Shown: positions 10,945-21,357 of the stretch, piece after piece
Layout: every line of letters begins with the position of its first letter
Position numbering within the stretch: the stretch's first letter is position 1
NCBI RefSeq assembly: GCF_018070025.1
Contig: NZ_JAGPYQ010000001.1
Span: forward strand, 8,246,001-8,310,000
Direction of reading: 5' to 3'
Length of the DNA stretch: 64,000 nucleotides
Source of the DNA: Streptomyces liliiviolaceus
GTDB lineage: Bacteria > Actinomycetota > Actinomycetes > Streptomycetales > Streptomycetaceae
The notes under the pieces: model-generated
Databases searched by the model: none
What the model was told of the DNA's origin: nothing
The model's input: only the letters and a program-made list of their open reading frames with translations
Made by a program: the position numbers and the translations under genes

Positions 10945-11790
10945 TCATGGCGTCGCCCTGCGGGCGGTCGCGAACCGCGGCCGGTTGTTGAGGTCCGGGT
11001 GGTCGGCCGCGTCGGCCCAGCCCCGCTCCTCGGTGAAGATCCACGGCACCTGACCGCCCTGGGTGTCGGCGTGCTCGACGACGACGACACCGCCGGGCCG
11101 CAGCAGCCGGTGCGCGGTGCGCTCCAGACCGCGGATCAGGTCGAGGCCGTCCTCCCCCGAGAACAGGGAGAGTTCGGGATCGTAGTCCCGGGCCTCCGGA
11201 GCGACGTACTCCCATTCCGTGAGCGGGATGTACGGCGGGTTGGTGATGACGAGGTCGGCCTGGCCGTCGAGGTCGGGGAAGGCGTCCAGGGCGTTGCCCT
11301 GGCGCAGGTCGACCCTGGACCCCTCGACGTTCTTGCGGGTCCACCGCAGGGCGTCCTCGGACAGCTCCACGGCGTGTACGCGCGAGCGCGGCACCTCCTG
11401 TGCGAGGGCGAGCGCGATGGCGCCCGAACCGGTGCACAGGTCCACGATCAGCGGCTCCACGACGTCCATCGCGCGGACGGCGTCTATGGCCCAGCCGACC
11501 ACGGACTCGGTCTCGGGCCGGGGCACGAACACGCCCGGCCCGACCTGGAGTTCCAGATAGCGGAAGTAGGCCCGCCCGGTGATGTGCTGGAGCGGCTCGC
11601 GGGCCTCGCGGCGCGCGATCACCTCCCAGTACCGGGCGTCGAAGTCCGCGTCCTTCACGGTGTGCAGCTCGCCCCGCTTCACACCGTGCACGAACGCGGC
11701 GAGCTCCTCGGCGTCGTTGCGCGGCGAGGGCACGCCGGCGTCGGCCAGCCGCTGGGTGGCCTGGGCCACTTCCGCGAGCAGCAGGTTCAC
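10945..11790 (-). CDS. prmC: Peptide chain release factor N5-glutamine methyltransferase
   Basis: Methylates the Gln of the GGQ motif in release factors using SAM. It is 281 residues: an N-terminal helical domain (about 1-75), then a Rossmann methyltransferase with the SAM site VDLCTGSGAIALALA and the N5-Gln signature NPPYIP. Its substrate, RF1, is encoded just upstream (prfA, 78-base gap). Assignment is firm. Confidence 0.95.
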   Translation of the reverse strand: MNLLLAEVAQATQRLADAGVPSPRNDAEELAAFVHGVKRGELHTVKDADFDARYWEVIARREAREPLQHITGRAYFRYLELQVGPGVFVPRPETESVVGWAIDAVRAMDVVEPLIVDLCTGSGAIALALAQEVPRSRVHAVELSEDALRWTRKNVEGSRVDLRQGNALDAFPDLDGQADLVITNPPYIPLTEWEYVAPEARDYDPELSLFSGEDGLDLIRGLERTAHRLLRPGGVVVVEHADTQGGQVPWIFTEERGWADAADHPDLNNRPRFATARRATP

Positions 11791-11868
11791 GCGTCCTCCG
11801 GGCTGAGCTGTTGTCCGTCGTGCGGATGTGTACTGCGACTGTCCACTGCGGCCGTGCGGGTACGCGTC

Positions 11869-12945
11869 CTAGGCCGCGGCGAGCTTGGCCGCCGAGTCGG
11901 CGTCCACGCAGGCCTGGATCATCGCGTCGAGGTCACCGTCGAGGACCTGGTCCAAGTTGTACGCCTTGAAGCCGACGCGGTGGTCCGAGATGCGGTTCTC
12001 CGGGAAGTTGTACGTACGGATCTTCTCGGAGCGGTCCACGGTACGGACCTGGCTGCGGCGGGCGTCGGCGGCGTTGCGCTCCGCCTCCTCCTGGGCCGCG
12101 GCGAGGAGCCTGGAGCGCAGGATACGCATCGCCTGCTCCTTGTTCTGCAGCTGGCTCTTCTCGTTCTGGCAGGAGGCGACGACTCCGGTGGGAATGTGCG
12201 TGATGCGCACCGCGGAGTCGGTCGTGTTGACGGACTGGCCGCCGGGTCCGGAGGAGCGGTAGACGTCGATCCGCAGGTCGTTCGCGTGGATCTCGACGTC
12301 GACCTCCTCCGCCTCGGGCGTGACCAGCACACCGGCGGCGGAGGTGTGGATACGGCCCTGCGACTCGGTCGAGGGCACCCGCTGCACGCGGTGCACCCCG
12401 CCCTCGTACTTCATCCGCGCCCAGACGCCCTGGCCGGGCTCGGTGGCGCCGTTGCCGCCCTTGGTCTTCACCGCGACCTGGACGTCCTTGTAGCCGCCCA
12501 GCTCGGACTCGGTGGAGTCGATGATCTCGGTCTTCCAGCCGACGCGCTCCGCGTACCGCAGGTACATGCGCAGCAGGTCGCCGGCGAACAGGGCCGACTC
12601 GTCGCCGCCCGCGCCCGCCTTGATCTCCAGGATGACGTCCTTGTCGTCGCTGGGGTCGCGCGGGACCAGCAGCAGCCGGAGCTTCTCGGTGAGCTCCTCG
12701 CGCTGCTTCTCCAGGTCCTTGACCTCGGCGGCGAAGTCGGGGTCGTCGGCGGCGAACTCCTTGGCCGTCTCGATGTCGTCCCCGGACCGCTTCCAGGAGC
12801 GGTACGTCGCGATGATCGGGGTCAGCTCGGCGTAGCGCTTGTTGAGCTTGCGCGCGTTGGCCTGATCGGCGTGGACCGACGGGTCAGCGAGCTTCTTCTC
12901 AAGATCGGCGTGCTCGCCGATGAGTTCCTCGACCGCCTCGAACAT
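11869..12945 (-). CDS. prfA: Peptide chain release factor 1
   Basis: Recognises UAA/UAG stops and triggers peptide release. It is 358 residues with the catalytic loop [20 protein letters not shown] containing GGQ, and the decoding region around [18 protein letters not shown]. The start ATG at 12945 ([16 protein letters not shown]) has GGAG upstream; a 20-codon longer frame is not supported. The gene lies between rpmE and prmC, so the L31, RF1 and RF1-methylase genes are consecutive. Confidence 0.96.
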   Translation of the reverse strand: MFEAVEELIGEHADLEKKLADPSVHADQANARKLNKRYAELTPIIATYRSWKRSGDDIETAKEFAADDPDFAAEVKDLEKQREELTEKLRLLLVPRDPSDDKDVILEIKAGAGGDESALFAGDLLRMYLRYAERVGWKTEIIDSTESELGGYKDVQVAVKTKGGNGATEPGQGVWARMKYEGGVHRVQRVPSTESQGRIHTSAAGVLVTPEAEEVDVEIHANDLRIDVYRSSGPGGQSVNTTDSAVRITHIPTGVVASCQNEKSQLQNKEQAMRILRSRLLAAAQEEAERNAADARRSQVRTVDRSEKIRTYNFPENRISDHRVGFKAYNLDQVLDGDLDAMIQACVDADSAAKLAAA

Positions 12946-13096
12946 CTCCGGCTCCAATGGACTGCCCCCGGCACCGTCACGGGTTCGGGGACGTAGGTAC
13001 GGCATGGGGGTTCGTATGGGGGTTCCCTGCTCGATCGAACCGCTCGATCGATCTGCTCGATCGCGTTCGAGAGCGAGGGGTGGGGCTGCACCGCAA

Positions 13097-13143
13097 AGCG
13101 CCGGTCCCGGCGCCCCCGGACGGAGGCACCGAAGACCGGCGCT
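13097..13143 (-). terminator. Hairpin downstream of rpmE
   Basis: A 10-bp perfect inverted repeat (AGCGCCGGTC / GACCGGCGCT) with a GC-rich 27-base loop region starts 10 bases after the rpmE stop. It lacks a T-tract, which is common for Streptomyces hairpin terminators. Confidence 0.6.
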
Positions 13144-13152
13144 GTGAGCTCG

Positions 13153-13380
13153 CTACTTCGAGTCGGCCGCGGCCTTGGCCTTGCCGAAGCGGGCCTCGAA
13201 GCGGGCCACACGGCCACCGGTGTCGAGGATCTTCTGCTTGCCCGTGTAGAACGGGTGGCACTCGGAGCAGACCTCGGCGCGGACAGTGCCGCTGGAGATC
13301 GTGCTGCGGGTGGTGAACGACGCGCCACAGGTGCAGCTGACCTGCGTCTCGACGTACTCGGGGTGGATGTCGCGCTTCAA
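13153..13380 (-). CDS. rpmE: Ribosomal protein L31, zinc-binding form
   Basis: Large-subunit protein L31, 75 residues ([20 protein letters not shown]...). The cysteines in SCTCG and VCSECH fit the Zn-binding (C+) type rather than the zinc-free paralogue induced by Zn starvation. The start is TTG at 13378-13380 with AGGAG seven bases upstream. A much longer open frame upstream is Pro/Gly-rich and rejected. The start matters because no ATG is available. Confidence 0.93.
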   Translation of the reverse strand: MKRDIHPEYVETQVSCTCGASFTTRSTISSGTVRAEVCSECHPFYTGKQKILDTGGRVARFEARFGKAKAAADSK

Positions 13381-13544
13381 GGTGTCTCCTAGTTTCGGGA
13401 GGGCGCCGGGTCGCTGCCGCGGATTGCGGGGGCGTGAACCGGGGCCGACTGTCCAGTCTGCCAGGACTGGTGCCATCTCCCCAAACCGGGGGATGGCCGG
13501 GGGTATTCCCCAGGGCCCCTGCGGGGGTGCCGGGAGCTCGCCGC

Positions 13545-13612
13545 GGGCGGGTGCGGGACCGTCGTGGCTGGGCGCGCAGTTCCCCGCGCCCCTTGCGGGG
13601 CCGGGGCGGAGC
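13545..13612. repeat. Streptomyces-type intergenic repeat (CGTGGCTGGGCGCGCAGTTCC family)
   Basis: Between rpmE and the LCP gene lies a short stretch combining a 'gggtgcgggaccgtcgtggc' arm, 'cgcgcagttccccgcgcccc' and a GC hairpin. From memory, this wording recurs in very many intergenic regions of Streptomyces genomes. It is close to the LCP stop and may act as a terminator or mRNA 3' end. Recognition is from memory, not from a search. Confidence 0.5.
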
Positions 13613-13620
13613 ACGATCAA

Positions 13621-14706
13621 TTACTGGACGACGCCCTTGGCATCGCCGCTCGCCGTCCCCTCCGTCGCCGACTTCGGGATCGCGCGGTCGTTCTTCAGCG
13701 CGTCCCAGACCGCCGCGGCCTTGTCCTCCTCGACGAGGACACGGTTGCCGTCAGCAGGGTCGTACTGGACCGGCAGCGTGACCATGTTCATCTTCGACGA
13801 GCTGATCCCCTTGAGCCCGTTGGCGAAGGACGCCAGATCCTTGACCGAGGCCAGGTCGGAGTCCGTAGTCACCGTCTTCGTCGCGGTGTCGGCGAGGTCG
13901 TACAGCTTCTTCGGGCTGGTCAGTACGCCGACGCTCTTGACCTGCTCGACCAGCGCCTTGATGAACGCCTGCTGGAGCTGGATCCGGCCGAGGTCGGAGC
14001 CGTCGCCCACCCCGTGCCGTGTACGCACCAGGCCGAGCGACTGCTCGCCGGTCAGCCGGTGCGTGCCGGCCTTGAGGTCGAGGTGGCTCTCCTTGTCGCT
14101 GATGTCCTTGGTCGTGGTGACCTCGACACCGCCGAGTTCGTCGATCAGCTTCTGGAAGCCGCTGAAGTCGACCTCGACGTAGTGGTCCATGCGGATACCG
14201 GTCATCGACTCGACGGTCTTGACCGCGCAGGCGGCGCCGCCCGTCGAGTACGCCGAGTTGAACATGGCCAGCGACGCGGCGTCGTGCTCGACGCCCTCGC
14301 TGTCGGTGCACGCGGGCCTGGGGACGAGCGTGTCGCGCGGTATGGAGACCACGCTGGCCTTCTTGTGGCCCTCGTAGACGTGCACGACCATCGCGGTGTC
14401 CGAGCGGGCGCTGCCGTCGTCGGTGCCGCCGCCCAGGTCCTTGTTGGTGCCGGAACGCGTGTCGGAGCCGAGTACGAGGATGTCCTGCGAGCCGTTGTCG
14501 ACGTCCAGGGGCCGGTCGGTGCCGAGTGCCTGGTCGATGTCGACGCTCTTGATGTTGTCGTTCAGGTTGAAGTACACGTACCCCAGACCCGTACCGCCCA
14601 GAACGAAGACACCCGCTGCGGACCAGGCCGCGATGACGAGCGCCTTATGACGCGCGCTCCGCGGTTTACGTCGATGGCCGGATTTAGGTGTGCTCTCGGC
14701 AGGCAT
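13621..14706 (-). CDS. LytR-CpsA-Psr (LCP) family envelope protein
   Basis: Type II membrane protein of 361 residues: a basic cytoplasmic N-terminus (residues 1-22), one transmembrane helix (about 24-46) and an extracytoplasmic LCP domain. LCP enzymes attach undecaprenyl-linked glycopolymers to peptidoglycan. Family landmarks are ILVLGSDTRSG, GSARSDTAMVVHV, SIPRDTLVP, and the Arg-containing LGLVRTRHGVGDGSDLGRIQLQQAFI. The shorter C-terminal tail ends GDAKGVVQ. It stands alone between rpmE and rho, with 379 non-coding bases upstream. Confidence 0.93.
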   Translation of the reverse strand: MPAESTPKSGHRRKPRSARHKALVIAAWSAAGVFVLGGTGLGYVYFNLNDNIKSVDIDQALGTDRPLDVDNGSQDILVLGSDTRSGTNKDLGGGTDDGSARSDTAMVVHVYEGHKKASVVSIPRDTLVPRPACTDSEGVEHDAASLAMFNSAYSTGGAACAVKTVESMTGIRMDHYVEVDFSGFQKLIDELGGVEVTTTKDISDKESHLDLKAGTHRLTGEQSLGLVRTRHGVGDGSDLGRIQLQQAFIKALVEQVKSVGVLTSPKKLYDLADTATKTVTTDSDLASVKDLASFANGLKGISSSKMNMVTLPVQYDPADGNRVLVEEDKAAAVWDALKNDRAIPKSATEGTASGDAKGVVQ

Positions 14707-15085
14707 GTGCTCCTCAGTTCTCGCTGGTCGGCTCGATTACCCCCTGCGGTCAGGGTCAGGCGTGGTCATGTGCCGTGACGTCTCTGTCAGGACCCGTCTG
14801 TTCAGACGTTGAAACCGAAAAAAGGGTTGCACGACGCACTGTGACCGTACTGTGCGAACACGGACACATCGGGTGACCGATGGTGCGGGCCGCGGGCGGC
14901 TCACCTGCGCTTACGTGGGCGGACGCACCGGTTCCGCGCCACCGTGCCGACCATCACATCTGTGGCGAAGGTCTCCGGAAGTGCACGACGGTGCACACCA
15001 GTGCACGACGGGGACACAACGCGCAGGGCCGCCCCCGAGGTGACGGGGACGGCCCTGTGCGGTACCGGCTGCGCCGGCTGCGACC
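14707..15085. other. Non-coding gap between LCP gene and rho
   Basis: 379 bases with no convincing gene. It holds the rho terminator hairpin (15026-15055) and a twice-occurring GTGCACGACGG motif (14980-15012). The LCP gene promoter should lie in the left half; no clear -10/-35 pair was picked out. Confidence 0.5.
15026..15055 (-). terminator. Hairpin terminator after rho
   Basis: GGGCCG-C-CCCCG pairs with CGGGG-A-CGGCCC around a 6-base loop (AGGTGA), giving a 12-step stem with one mismatch, 30 bases after the rho stop. Very stable, with no T-run. Confidence 0.65.
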
Positions 15086-17200
15086 TCAGTCGTTGCCGTT
15101 GCCCGGCATCGGCGTCGTCTTCTGGATCTGCAGCAGGAACTCGGCGTTCGACTTCGTCTGCTTCATCTTGTCGAGCAGCAGCTCGATCGCCTGCTGCTGG
15201 TCGAGCGCGTGCAGCACGCGACGCAGCTTCCAGGTGATGGCGAGCTCGTCGCTGCCGAGCAGGATCTCTTCCTTACGCGTACCGGACGCGTCGACGTCCA
15301 CCGCCGGGAAGATGCGCTTGTCGGCGAGCTTGCGGTCGAGCTTCAGCTCCGCGTTGCCCGTGCCCTTGAACTCCTCGAAGATGACCTCGTCCATGCGCGA
15401 GCCGGTGTCGACCAGCGCGGTGGCCAGGATCGTCAGCGAACCGCCGTCCTCGATGTTGCGCGCGGCACCGAAGAAGCGCTTCGGCGGGTACAGCGCGGTC
15501 GAGTCGACACCACCGGACAGGATGCGGCCGGAGGCCGGGGCGGCGAGGTTGTACGCACGGCCCAGACGCGTGATCGAGTCGAGCAGCACGACGACGTCGT
15601 GGCCCAGCTCCACCAGACGCTTGGCACGCTCGATGGCGAGCTCGGCGACCGTGGTGTGGTCCTCGGCGGGACGGTCGAAGGTCGAGGAGATGACCTCGCC
15701 CTTCACCGACCGCTGCATGTCGGTGACCTCTTCCGGACGCTCGTCGACCAGGACGACCATCAGGTGGCACTCGGGGTTGTTGACGGTGATCGCGTTGGCG
15801 ATCGCCTGCAGGATCATGGTCTTGCCGGTCTTCGGCGGGGCCACGATCAGACCGCGCTGGCCCTTTCCGATGGGCGCGACGAGGTCGATGATGCGGGTCG
15901 TCAGCACACCCGGGTCGGTCTCCAGACGGAGCCGGTCCTGCGGGTAGAGCGGCGTCAGCTTGTTGAACTCCGGGCGTCCGCGCCCCGATTCGGGCGCCAT
16001 GCCGTTCTGCGAGTCCAGGCGGACGAGCGCGTTGAACTTCTCGCGGCGCTCGCCGTCCTTGGGCTGCCGGACGGCGCCGGTGACGTGGTCGCCCTTGCGC
16101 AGACCGTTCTTGCGGACCTGGGCCAGCGAGACGTACACGTCGTTCGGACCGGGAAGGTAGCCCGACGTACGGATGAACGCGTAGTTGTCGAGGATGTCCA
16201 GGATGCCCGCGACGGGGATCAGGACGTCGTCGTCGGCGACCTGCGGCTCGTTCGGCCCGAACTCGTCGCGGCCACGGCGGCCACGGCGGTCGCGGTAACG
16301 GCCCCGGCGGCCGCGGCGGCCACCCTCGAAGTCGTCGTCGTCCTGCGGGCCGTTGTCACGCTGACGGTCCTGGCGGTCCTGACGGCCGCCGCCCTGCTGA
16401 CGGTCCTGCCGGTCCTGGCGCTGCTGGTTGCCGCCGCCCTGGCCCTGACCGCCCTGGTTGCCCTGTCCGCCCTGCTGCTCGTCGCCCTTGCCACCACGGC
16501 GGTCGCGGTCGCGGCCCCCGCGGTCACGGTCGCCGCGCTCACCGCGGTCGCCGCGGTCACGACGGTCGCGGCGGCCCTGACGGCCGTCGGTCCCGCCGTC
16601 CGAGCCGTCGCCCTTGGCCTCGCCCTGGGACTGCGCGGACTCCTCGGTCCTGCCCTCGGTCTTCGCCTCGGCGGTGATCGTCTCGGGGCTGCCCGCCTCC
16701 GAGGTGGCACGACGCCGGCGGCGCTCGGCCGGAGCGTCGTCCCCACCGCGCTCGCCGCCCTCGCTCGCCCGCGCGGGGCCGCCGGCCGGCTGGCCGGGGA
16801 TCTCGATCTGCTGCTGGGCCACGGCCTTCTCGGCCTTGGCCTCCGCCTTCTTCTCGGCGGGAGAGACGGCCTCGTCCCCCGTACGAGCCTTCGAGGTGGC
16901 CCTGCGCTTGGGCTTCGTCTCGGTGGCGTCCCCGGCGGAGGACGCGGTCTTGGCCGCAGCACCCCCGCCGCCCTGCGCCTCCTTGATGACCTCGATCAGC
17001 TGGCTCTTGCGCATCCGCGCGGTGCCCCTGATGCCGAGGCCGGATGCGACCTGCTGCAGCTCGGCCAGCACCATGCCCTCAAGGCCGGTACCGCGGCGCC
17101 GACGGGAGCCGGCACCGGTGGCAGGCGCGGAGGCGTCCGTGGCGGGCGCGGCAGCGGTCTCCTCGACACGTGCGCCCATCAGATCGGTGGTGTCGCTCAC
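15086..17200 (-). CDS. rho: Transcription termination factor Rho
   Basis: RNA-dependent hexameric ATPase/translocase ending transcription. It is 704 residues against about 419 in E. coli. The N-terminal Rho_N helical motif ([28 protein letters not shown]) is followed by a roughly 220-residue insert rich in Arg, Gly, Asp and Gln (many RDRRDRG and GGNQQ runs), then the RNA-binding cold-shock-like domain ([27 protein letters not shown]) and the ATPase core. Walker A is [11 protein letters not shown] near residue 453, and [18 protein letters not shown] and the [11 protein letters not shown] region follow. The low-complexity insert is typical of actinobacterial Rho and probably adds RNA contacts. 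Confidence 0.96.
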   Translation of the reverse strand: MSDTTDLMGARVEETAAAPATDASAPATGAGSRRRRGTGLEGMVLAELQQVASGLGIRGTARMRKSQLIEVIKEAQGGGGAAAKTASSAGDATETKPKRRATSKARTGDEAVSPAEKKAEAKAEKAVAQQQIEIPGQPAGGPARASEGGERGGDDAPAERRRRRATSEAGSPETITAEAKTEGRTEESAQSQGEAKGDGSDGGTDGRQGRRDRRDRGDRGERGDRDRGGRDRDRRGGKGDEQQGGQGNQGGQGQGGGNQQRQDRQDRQQGGGRQDRQDRQRDNGPQDDDDFEGGRRGRRGRYRDRRGRRGRDEFGPNEPQVADDDVLIPVAGILDILDNYAFIRTSGYLPGPNDVYVSLAQVRKNGLRKGDHVTGAVRQPKDGERREKFNALVRLDSQNGMAPESGRGRPEFNKLTPLYPQDRLRLETDPGVLTTRIIDLVAPIGKGQRGLIVAPPKTGKTMILQAIANAITVNNPECHLMVVLVDERPEEVTDMQRSVKGEVISSTFDRPAEDHTTVAELAIERAKRLVELGHDVVVLLDSITRLGRAYNLAAPASGRILSGGVDSTALYPPKRFFGAARNIEDGGSLTILATALVDTGSRMDEVIFEEFKGTGNAELKLDRKLADKRIFPAVDVDASGTRKEEILLGSDELAITWKLRRVLHALDQQQAIELLLDKMKQTKSNAEFLLQIQKTTPMPGNGND

Positions 17201-17585
17201 GAAGGGTCCTTCCCTGGAGCGGACGTCGGCCTGTCTGGCTCGGCGACCGGTTGTGCTGTCCGACAGTGGTCCGTCATGTGTGGACCGTGCCGGGGCGGTG
17301 GTCCGCCCAAAGGCGGAGGGAATTTCTGGGATGACGTTTCCCGGGGCCGCGGACTTGAGGTTCTGTGTCCATCGGCTCGTTCACGCCGGTTCCGGAGCGT
17401 ACTCAGCACCGCTCAGCGCCTAGCACCCAATGCATGGCACAAAGCGATTTGGGGGGCTCCCGGAAGAATGATTGTCCCGGACGGGGACGTGAAGCACCTC
17501 GCCATGGTGGGGTCGGGTGCAGACTTGAGGTTAACACTACCGGATCCAACAAACATTCCCCCTCTCGAAATCCGGCAACCGAGTG
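17201..17585. other. Rho leader and thrB-rho intergenic region
   Basis: 385 bases without an assigned gene. On the minus strand a TAGTGT hexamer (17534-17539) could be the -10 of rho. A possible 30-codon leader frame (17413-17505) lies between it and the rho start. Neither is proven. Confidence 0.35.
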
Positions 17586-18503
17586 TCACGGAGCAAGCGG
17601 CAGCACGCTCGCTCCCGTGGCGTCGAGGCCCAGCCGGTTGGCCGCCCAGCCCTCTCCCGCCAGTTGTGCGACCTTGTCGGCCGCGGCCTCGTCGGCGAGC
17701 GCGAGCACGGTGGGCCCGGCACCCGAGATGACCGCGGGGATCCCGTCCGCCCGCAGCCGCTCCACCAGCGCGGCGCTCTCCGGCATGGCCGGCGCGCGGT
17801 ACTCCTGGTGCAGTCGGTCCTCGGTGGCGGGCAGCAGCAGCTCGGGGCGCCTGGTGAGGGCCTCGACGAGCAGTGCGGCGCGGCCCGCGTTGGTGGCGGC
17901 GTCGACGTGCGGGACGGTACGCGGAAGGAGTCCGCGGGCGGTCTCCGTCAGTACGGCCTTGCCGGGTACGAAAACCACCGGAACGATGGAATCGGCGGGT
18001 TCCATCCTGATGGCGCGCGCCGCCCCGTTCTCCAGCCAGGACAAGGTGAATCCGCCGAGCAGACAGGCCGCGACGTTGTCGGGGTGACCCTCGATCTCGG
18101 TGGCGAGCTCCAGGAGCGCGGTGTCGTCGAGCTTGCTGTCGCCGCCTATGGTCACCGCGCGTGCGGCGACGATGCCGGCGCAGATCGCGGCGGACGAGGA
18201 GCCGAGGCCGCGGCCGTGCGGGATGCGGTTGGCGCAGACGATCTCAAGACCGCGGGGCTGTCCGCCCAGCAGGTCGAAGGCGGTGCGCAGGGACCGTACG
18301 AGGAGGTGGCGCTCGTCGCGCGGCAGCGTCTCGCTGCCCTCACCCGCGATGTCGATGTGCAGGCCGGAATCGGCCACGCGGACGACCACGTCGTCGTACA
18401 GCCCCAGTGACAGGCCGAGGGCGTCGAAGCCCGGGCCGAGGTTGGCACTGGTGGCGGGGACGCGCACCCGGACGGCGGCGGCGCGGAACGCTGGACCGGC
18501 CAT
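17586..18503 (-). CDS. thrB: Homoserine kinase
   Basis: GHMP-family kinase phosphorylating homoserine, the penultimate step of threonine synthesis. It is 305 residues, with N-terminal VPATSANLGPGFDALGLSL and the ATP loop PHGRGLGSSSAAICAGI (near residue 88). The start ATG at 18503 gives MAGPAFRAAAVRVRVPATS; AAGGAG lies 12 bases upstream, somewhat far. It belongs to the hom-thrC-thrB cluster, though 267 bases separate it from thrC, so it may have its own promoter. Confidence 0.95.
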   Translation of the reverse strand: MAGPAFRAAAVRVRVPATSANLGPGFDALGLSLGLYDDVVVRVADSGLHIDIAGEGSETLPRDERHLLVRSLRTAFDLLGGQPRGLEIVCANRIPHGRGLGSSSAAICAGIVAARAVTIGGDSKLDDTALLELATEIEGHPDNVAACLLGGFTLSWLENGAARAIRMEPADSIVPVVFVPGKAVLTETARGLLPRTVPHVDAATNAGRAALLVEALTRRPELLLPATEDRLHQEYRAPAMPESAALVERLRADGIPAVISGAGPTVLALADEAAADKVAQLAGEGWAANRLGLDATGASVLPLAP

Positions 18504-18770
18504 CGCTCGATGACTCTCCTTGAGCTTGAGCTGCGAGATTTTCGAAATCCTGCGAGACGTACGGAGAATGCGGAAGACCCGGAGGCCGCAGGGGCGGCGC
18601 GGCACCGCGGCATATGCGGCGGGCGGGTTCGGTACAGCTTATCGAAGGAAGGTTCAGTGGCGACATAGGGCGCACAGGAGGCGCACGATGCGTGTCGTAA
18701 GCCCGCATGTGCACCCCCTGCCGGATGCCTCTTCCCGTGCCCCGTCGGGCACGTGTGCCGGGTGGTGCGG

Positions 18771-19829
18771 CTACGCCAGGCCCAGGCGCTCGGCGGCCGT
18801 GGCGGCGTCGACCGGGACCGTGACGGGCTGCGGGGCGCCCGCGACGGCCCAGTCGGGGTCCTTGAGGCCGTTTCCGGTCACCGTGCAGACGATGCGCTGT
18901 CCCGGGTCGACCTTGCCCTGCTCGGCGGCCTTGAGCAGACCGGCGACGGAAGCCGCGGAGGCCGGCTCGACGAAAACGCCCTCCTGCGCGGCCAACAGCC
19001 GGTAGGCGCGCAGGATCTCACGGTCCGTCACCTCGTCGATGAAGCCGCCCGACTCGTCCCGCGCGGCGAGCGCGTACTGCCACGAGGCCGGGTTGCCGAT
19101 GCGGATCGCGGTGGCGATCGTCGAGGGGTCCTTGACGACCTCGCCGCGCACGATGGGCGCGGACCCGGACGCCTGGAAGCCCCACATGCGCGGCGTCCGC
19201 GCGGCGACCTTGTCGGCGGCGTACTCGGTGTACCCCTTCCAGTACGCGGTGATGTTGCCCGCGTTGCCCACCGGGAGGACATGGATGTCCGGGGCGTCGC
19301 CGAGCATGTCCACGATCTCGAACGCCGCGGTCTTCTGCCCCTCGATCCGCACCGGGTTCACCGAATTGACCAGCGCCACCGGGTAGTTGTCGGAGAGGTT
19401 GCGCGCCAGGGTGAGGCAGTCGTCGAAGTTGCCGTCGACCTGGAGGATCTTCGCGCCGTGCACGAGGGCCTGGCCCATCTTGCCGAGCGCGATCTTGCCC
19501 TGCGGCACGAGGACGGCGCAGACCATCCCGGCGCGTACGGCGTAGGCGGCCGCGGAGGCAGACGTGTTGCCCGTGGAGGCACAGATGACGGCCTTCGCGC
19601 CTTCCTCCTTGGCCCGGGTGATGGCCATGGTCATGCCGCGGTCCTTGAAGGACCCGGTGGGGTTGGCACCCTCGACCTTGAGGTGGACCTCGCAGCCCGT
19701 GCGCTCGGAGAGCACCTGCGCAGGCACGAGCGGTGTACCGCCCTCACGCAGCGAGACGACCTGCGTGGTGTCGGACACCGGCAGCCGGTCCCGGTACTCC
19801 TCGATGATTCCGCGCCACTGGTGGGTCAT
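18771..19829 (-). CDS. thrC: Threonine synthase
   Basis: PLP-dependent beta/gamma-replacement enzyme converting O-phosphohomoserine to threonine. It is 352 residues, with the PLP lysine in [11 protein letters not shown] (near residue 61), [14 protein letters not shown] for the phosphate site, and the Gly loop [14 protein letters not shown]. It follows hom after only 6 bases, so the two are co-transcribed. Confidence 0.96.
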   Translation of the reverse strand: MTHQWRGIIEEYRDRLPVSDTTQVVSLREGGTPLVPAQVLSERTGCEVHLKVEGANPTGSFKDRGMTMAITRAKEEGAKAVICASTGNTSASAAAYAVRAGMVCAVLVPQGKIALGKMGQALVHGAKILQVDGNFDDCLTLARNLSDNYPVALVNSVNPVRIEGQKTAAFEIVDMLGDAPDIHVLPVGNAGNITAYWKGYTEYAADKVAARTPRMWGFQASGSAPIVRGEVVKDPSTIATAIRIGNPASWQYALAARDESGGFIDEVTDREILRAYRLLAAQEGVFVEPASAASVAGLLKAAEQGKVDPGQRIVCTVTGNGLKDPDWAVAGAPQPVTVPVDAATAAERLGLA

Positions 19830-19835
19830 TGCTCG

Positions 19836-21137
19836 TTACTCTCCTTCAACCCGCATGATGCTGGCGACACCACGCACGGTGTCGAGGTTGCGCAGCGCCT
19901 CCACGGTCCCGGTGAGGGACGCGTCGGACGCGCGATGGGTGACGACCACGAGGGAGGCATCGCCGCCTCCGTCCTGCCGCCCCTGCTGGCGAACCGTATC
20001 GATCGACACGCCGTGTTCGGCGAACACGGTCGCCACCTGGGCGAGAACGCCCGGTTTGTCGGCCACATCGAGGCTGATGTGGTAGCGGGTCACGACCTCG
20101 CCCATGGGCGACACCGGCAGCTGGGTGTACGCCGAGTCGCCGGGCCCGGTCGCGCCGCTGAGCTTGTTGCGACAGACGGCGACGAGGTCCCCGAGGACGG
20201 CGGACGCGGTCGGCGCGCCTCCGGCTCCCGGCCCGTAGAACATGAGCTGCCCGGCGGCGTCGGACTCGACGAACACGGCGTTGTAGGCGCCGCGCACGGA
20301 GGCCAGCGGGTGGGTCAGCGGGATCATGGCGGGGTGCACCCGCGCGGTGACCGATCCCCCGTCGGCGGCCCGCTCGCAGATGGCGAGCAGCTTGATGGTG
20401 CAGCCCATCGCCTTCGCGGAGGCGAAGTCGGCGGCGGTGACCTCGATCATGCCCTCGCGGTACACGTCGTCGAGGCGTACGCGCGTGTGGAAGGCGATCC
20501 CGGCGAGGATGGCGGCCTTGGCGGCGGCGTCGAAGCCCTCGACGTCGGCGGTGGGGTCGGCTTCCGCGAACCCGAGGGCGGTGGCCTCGTCGAGTGCTTC
20601 CTGGTAGCCGGCGCCCGTCGAGTCCATCTTGTCGAGGATGAAGTTGGTGGTGCCGTTGACGATGCCCAGCACGCGGTTGACCTTGTCGCCGGCGAGGGAC
20701 TCGCGCAGCGGCCGGATCAGCGGGATGGCGCCGGCGACGGCGGCCTCGTAGTAGAGGTCCGCGTCGTGGTCGTCGGCCGCCGCGTGCAGCGCGGCGCCGT
20801 CCTGCGCGAGGAGCGCCTTGTTGGCGGAGACCACGGACGCGCCGTGCTCGAAGGCGGTGGTGATGAGGGAGCGGGCCGGTTCGATACCGCCGATGACCTC
20901 GACGACCACGTCGATGTCACCCCGTTTGACCAGGGCGGTCGCGTCGGTGGTGACCAGGGCGGGGTCGATGCCCTCGCGCACCTTGGAGGGCCGGCGCACG
21001 GCCACACCGGCCAGTTCGACGGGGGCTCCGATGCGCGCGGCGAGGTCGTCGGCGTGCGTCGTCATGATGCGCGCCACCTCTGAGCCGACTACCCCACAGC
21101 CCAGCAGCGCCACCTTCAGCGGACGCGTACGCATCAT
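19836..21137 (-). CDS. hom: Homoserine dehydrogenase
   Basis: NAD(P)H-dependent reduction of aspartate semialdehyde to homoserine, feeding threonine and methionine. It is 433 residues: the nucleotide-binding LLGCGVVGSEVARIM near residue 10, the catalytic domain with GIVNGTTNFILDKM and AFHTRVRLDDVYREGM, and a C-terminal ACT domain (TRYHISLDVADKPGVLAQVATVFAEHGVSIDTV) for feedback control by threonine. Two adjacent ATGs (21137, 21134) follow a GAGG; either is possible. Confidence 0.95.
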   Translation of the reverse strand: MMRTRPLKVALLGCGVVGSEVARIMTTHADDLAARIGAPVELAGVAVRRPSKVREGIDPALVTTDATALVKRGDIDVVVEVIGGIEPARSLITTAFEHGASVVSANKALLAQDGAALHAAADDHDADLYYEAAVAGAIPLIRPLRESLAGDKVNRVLGIVNGTTNFILDKMDSTGAGYQEALDEATALGFAEADPTADVEGFDAAAKAAILAGIAFHTRVRLDDVYREGMIEVTAADFASAKAMGCTIKLLAICERAADGGSVTARVHPAMIPLTHPLASVRGAYNAVFVESDAAGQLMFYGPGAGGAPTASAVLGDLVAVCRNKLSGATGPGDSAYTQLPVSPMGEVVTRYHISLDVADKPGVLAQVATVFAEHGVSIDTVRQQGRQDGGGDASLVVVTHRASDASLTGTVEALRNLDTVRGVASIMRVEGE

Positions 21138-21320
21138 CCGACCTCGTTTCCTCATACCGTCACGGTGGGACCAGTCTCACTCACCGGACGGGGGTTTCTA
21201 CCCTTCGTCCGGATCGTGAGATGTCGATTTCATTTACGCGAGGCCGGAAAACAGGAGATCTTCCGTCCTGGCACGTCCGTCCATGTCAGCAGACATGGAG
21301 CCGGCAGACACCCGGGTCGG

Positions 21321-21357
21321 CCGACATCGGTCAGCCGACATCGGTCAGCCGACATCG
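21321..21357. repeat. 14-bp tandem repeat over the lysA stop codon
   Basis: CCGACATCGGTCAG occurs 2.6 times head to tail (21321-21334, 21335-21348, then 9 bases). The middle unit contains the lysA stop (21345-21347), so slippage could have copied the stop region without changing the protein. Confidence 0.7.

Noticed and set aside
13381..13620. N-terminal extension of L31
   Set aside because: Low-complexity frame through an intergenic repeat; TTG 13380 with AGGAG gives the normal 75-residue protein.
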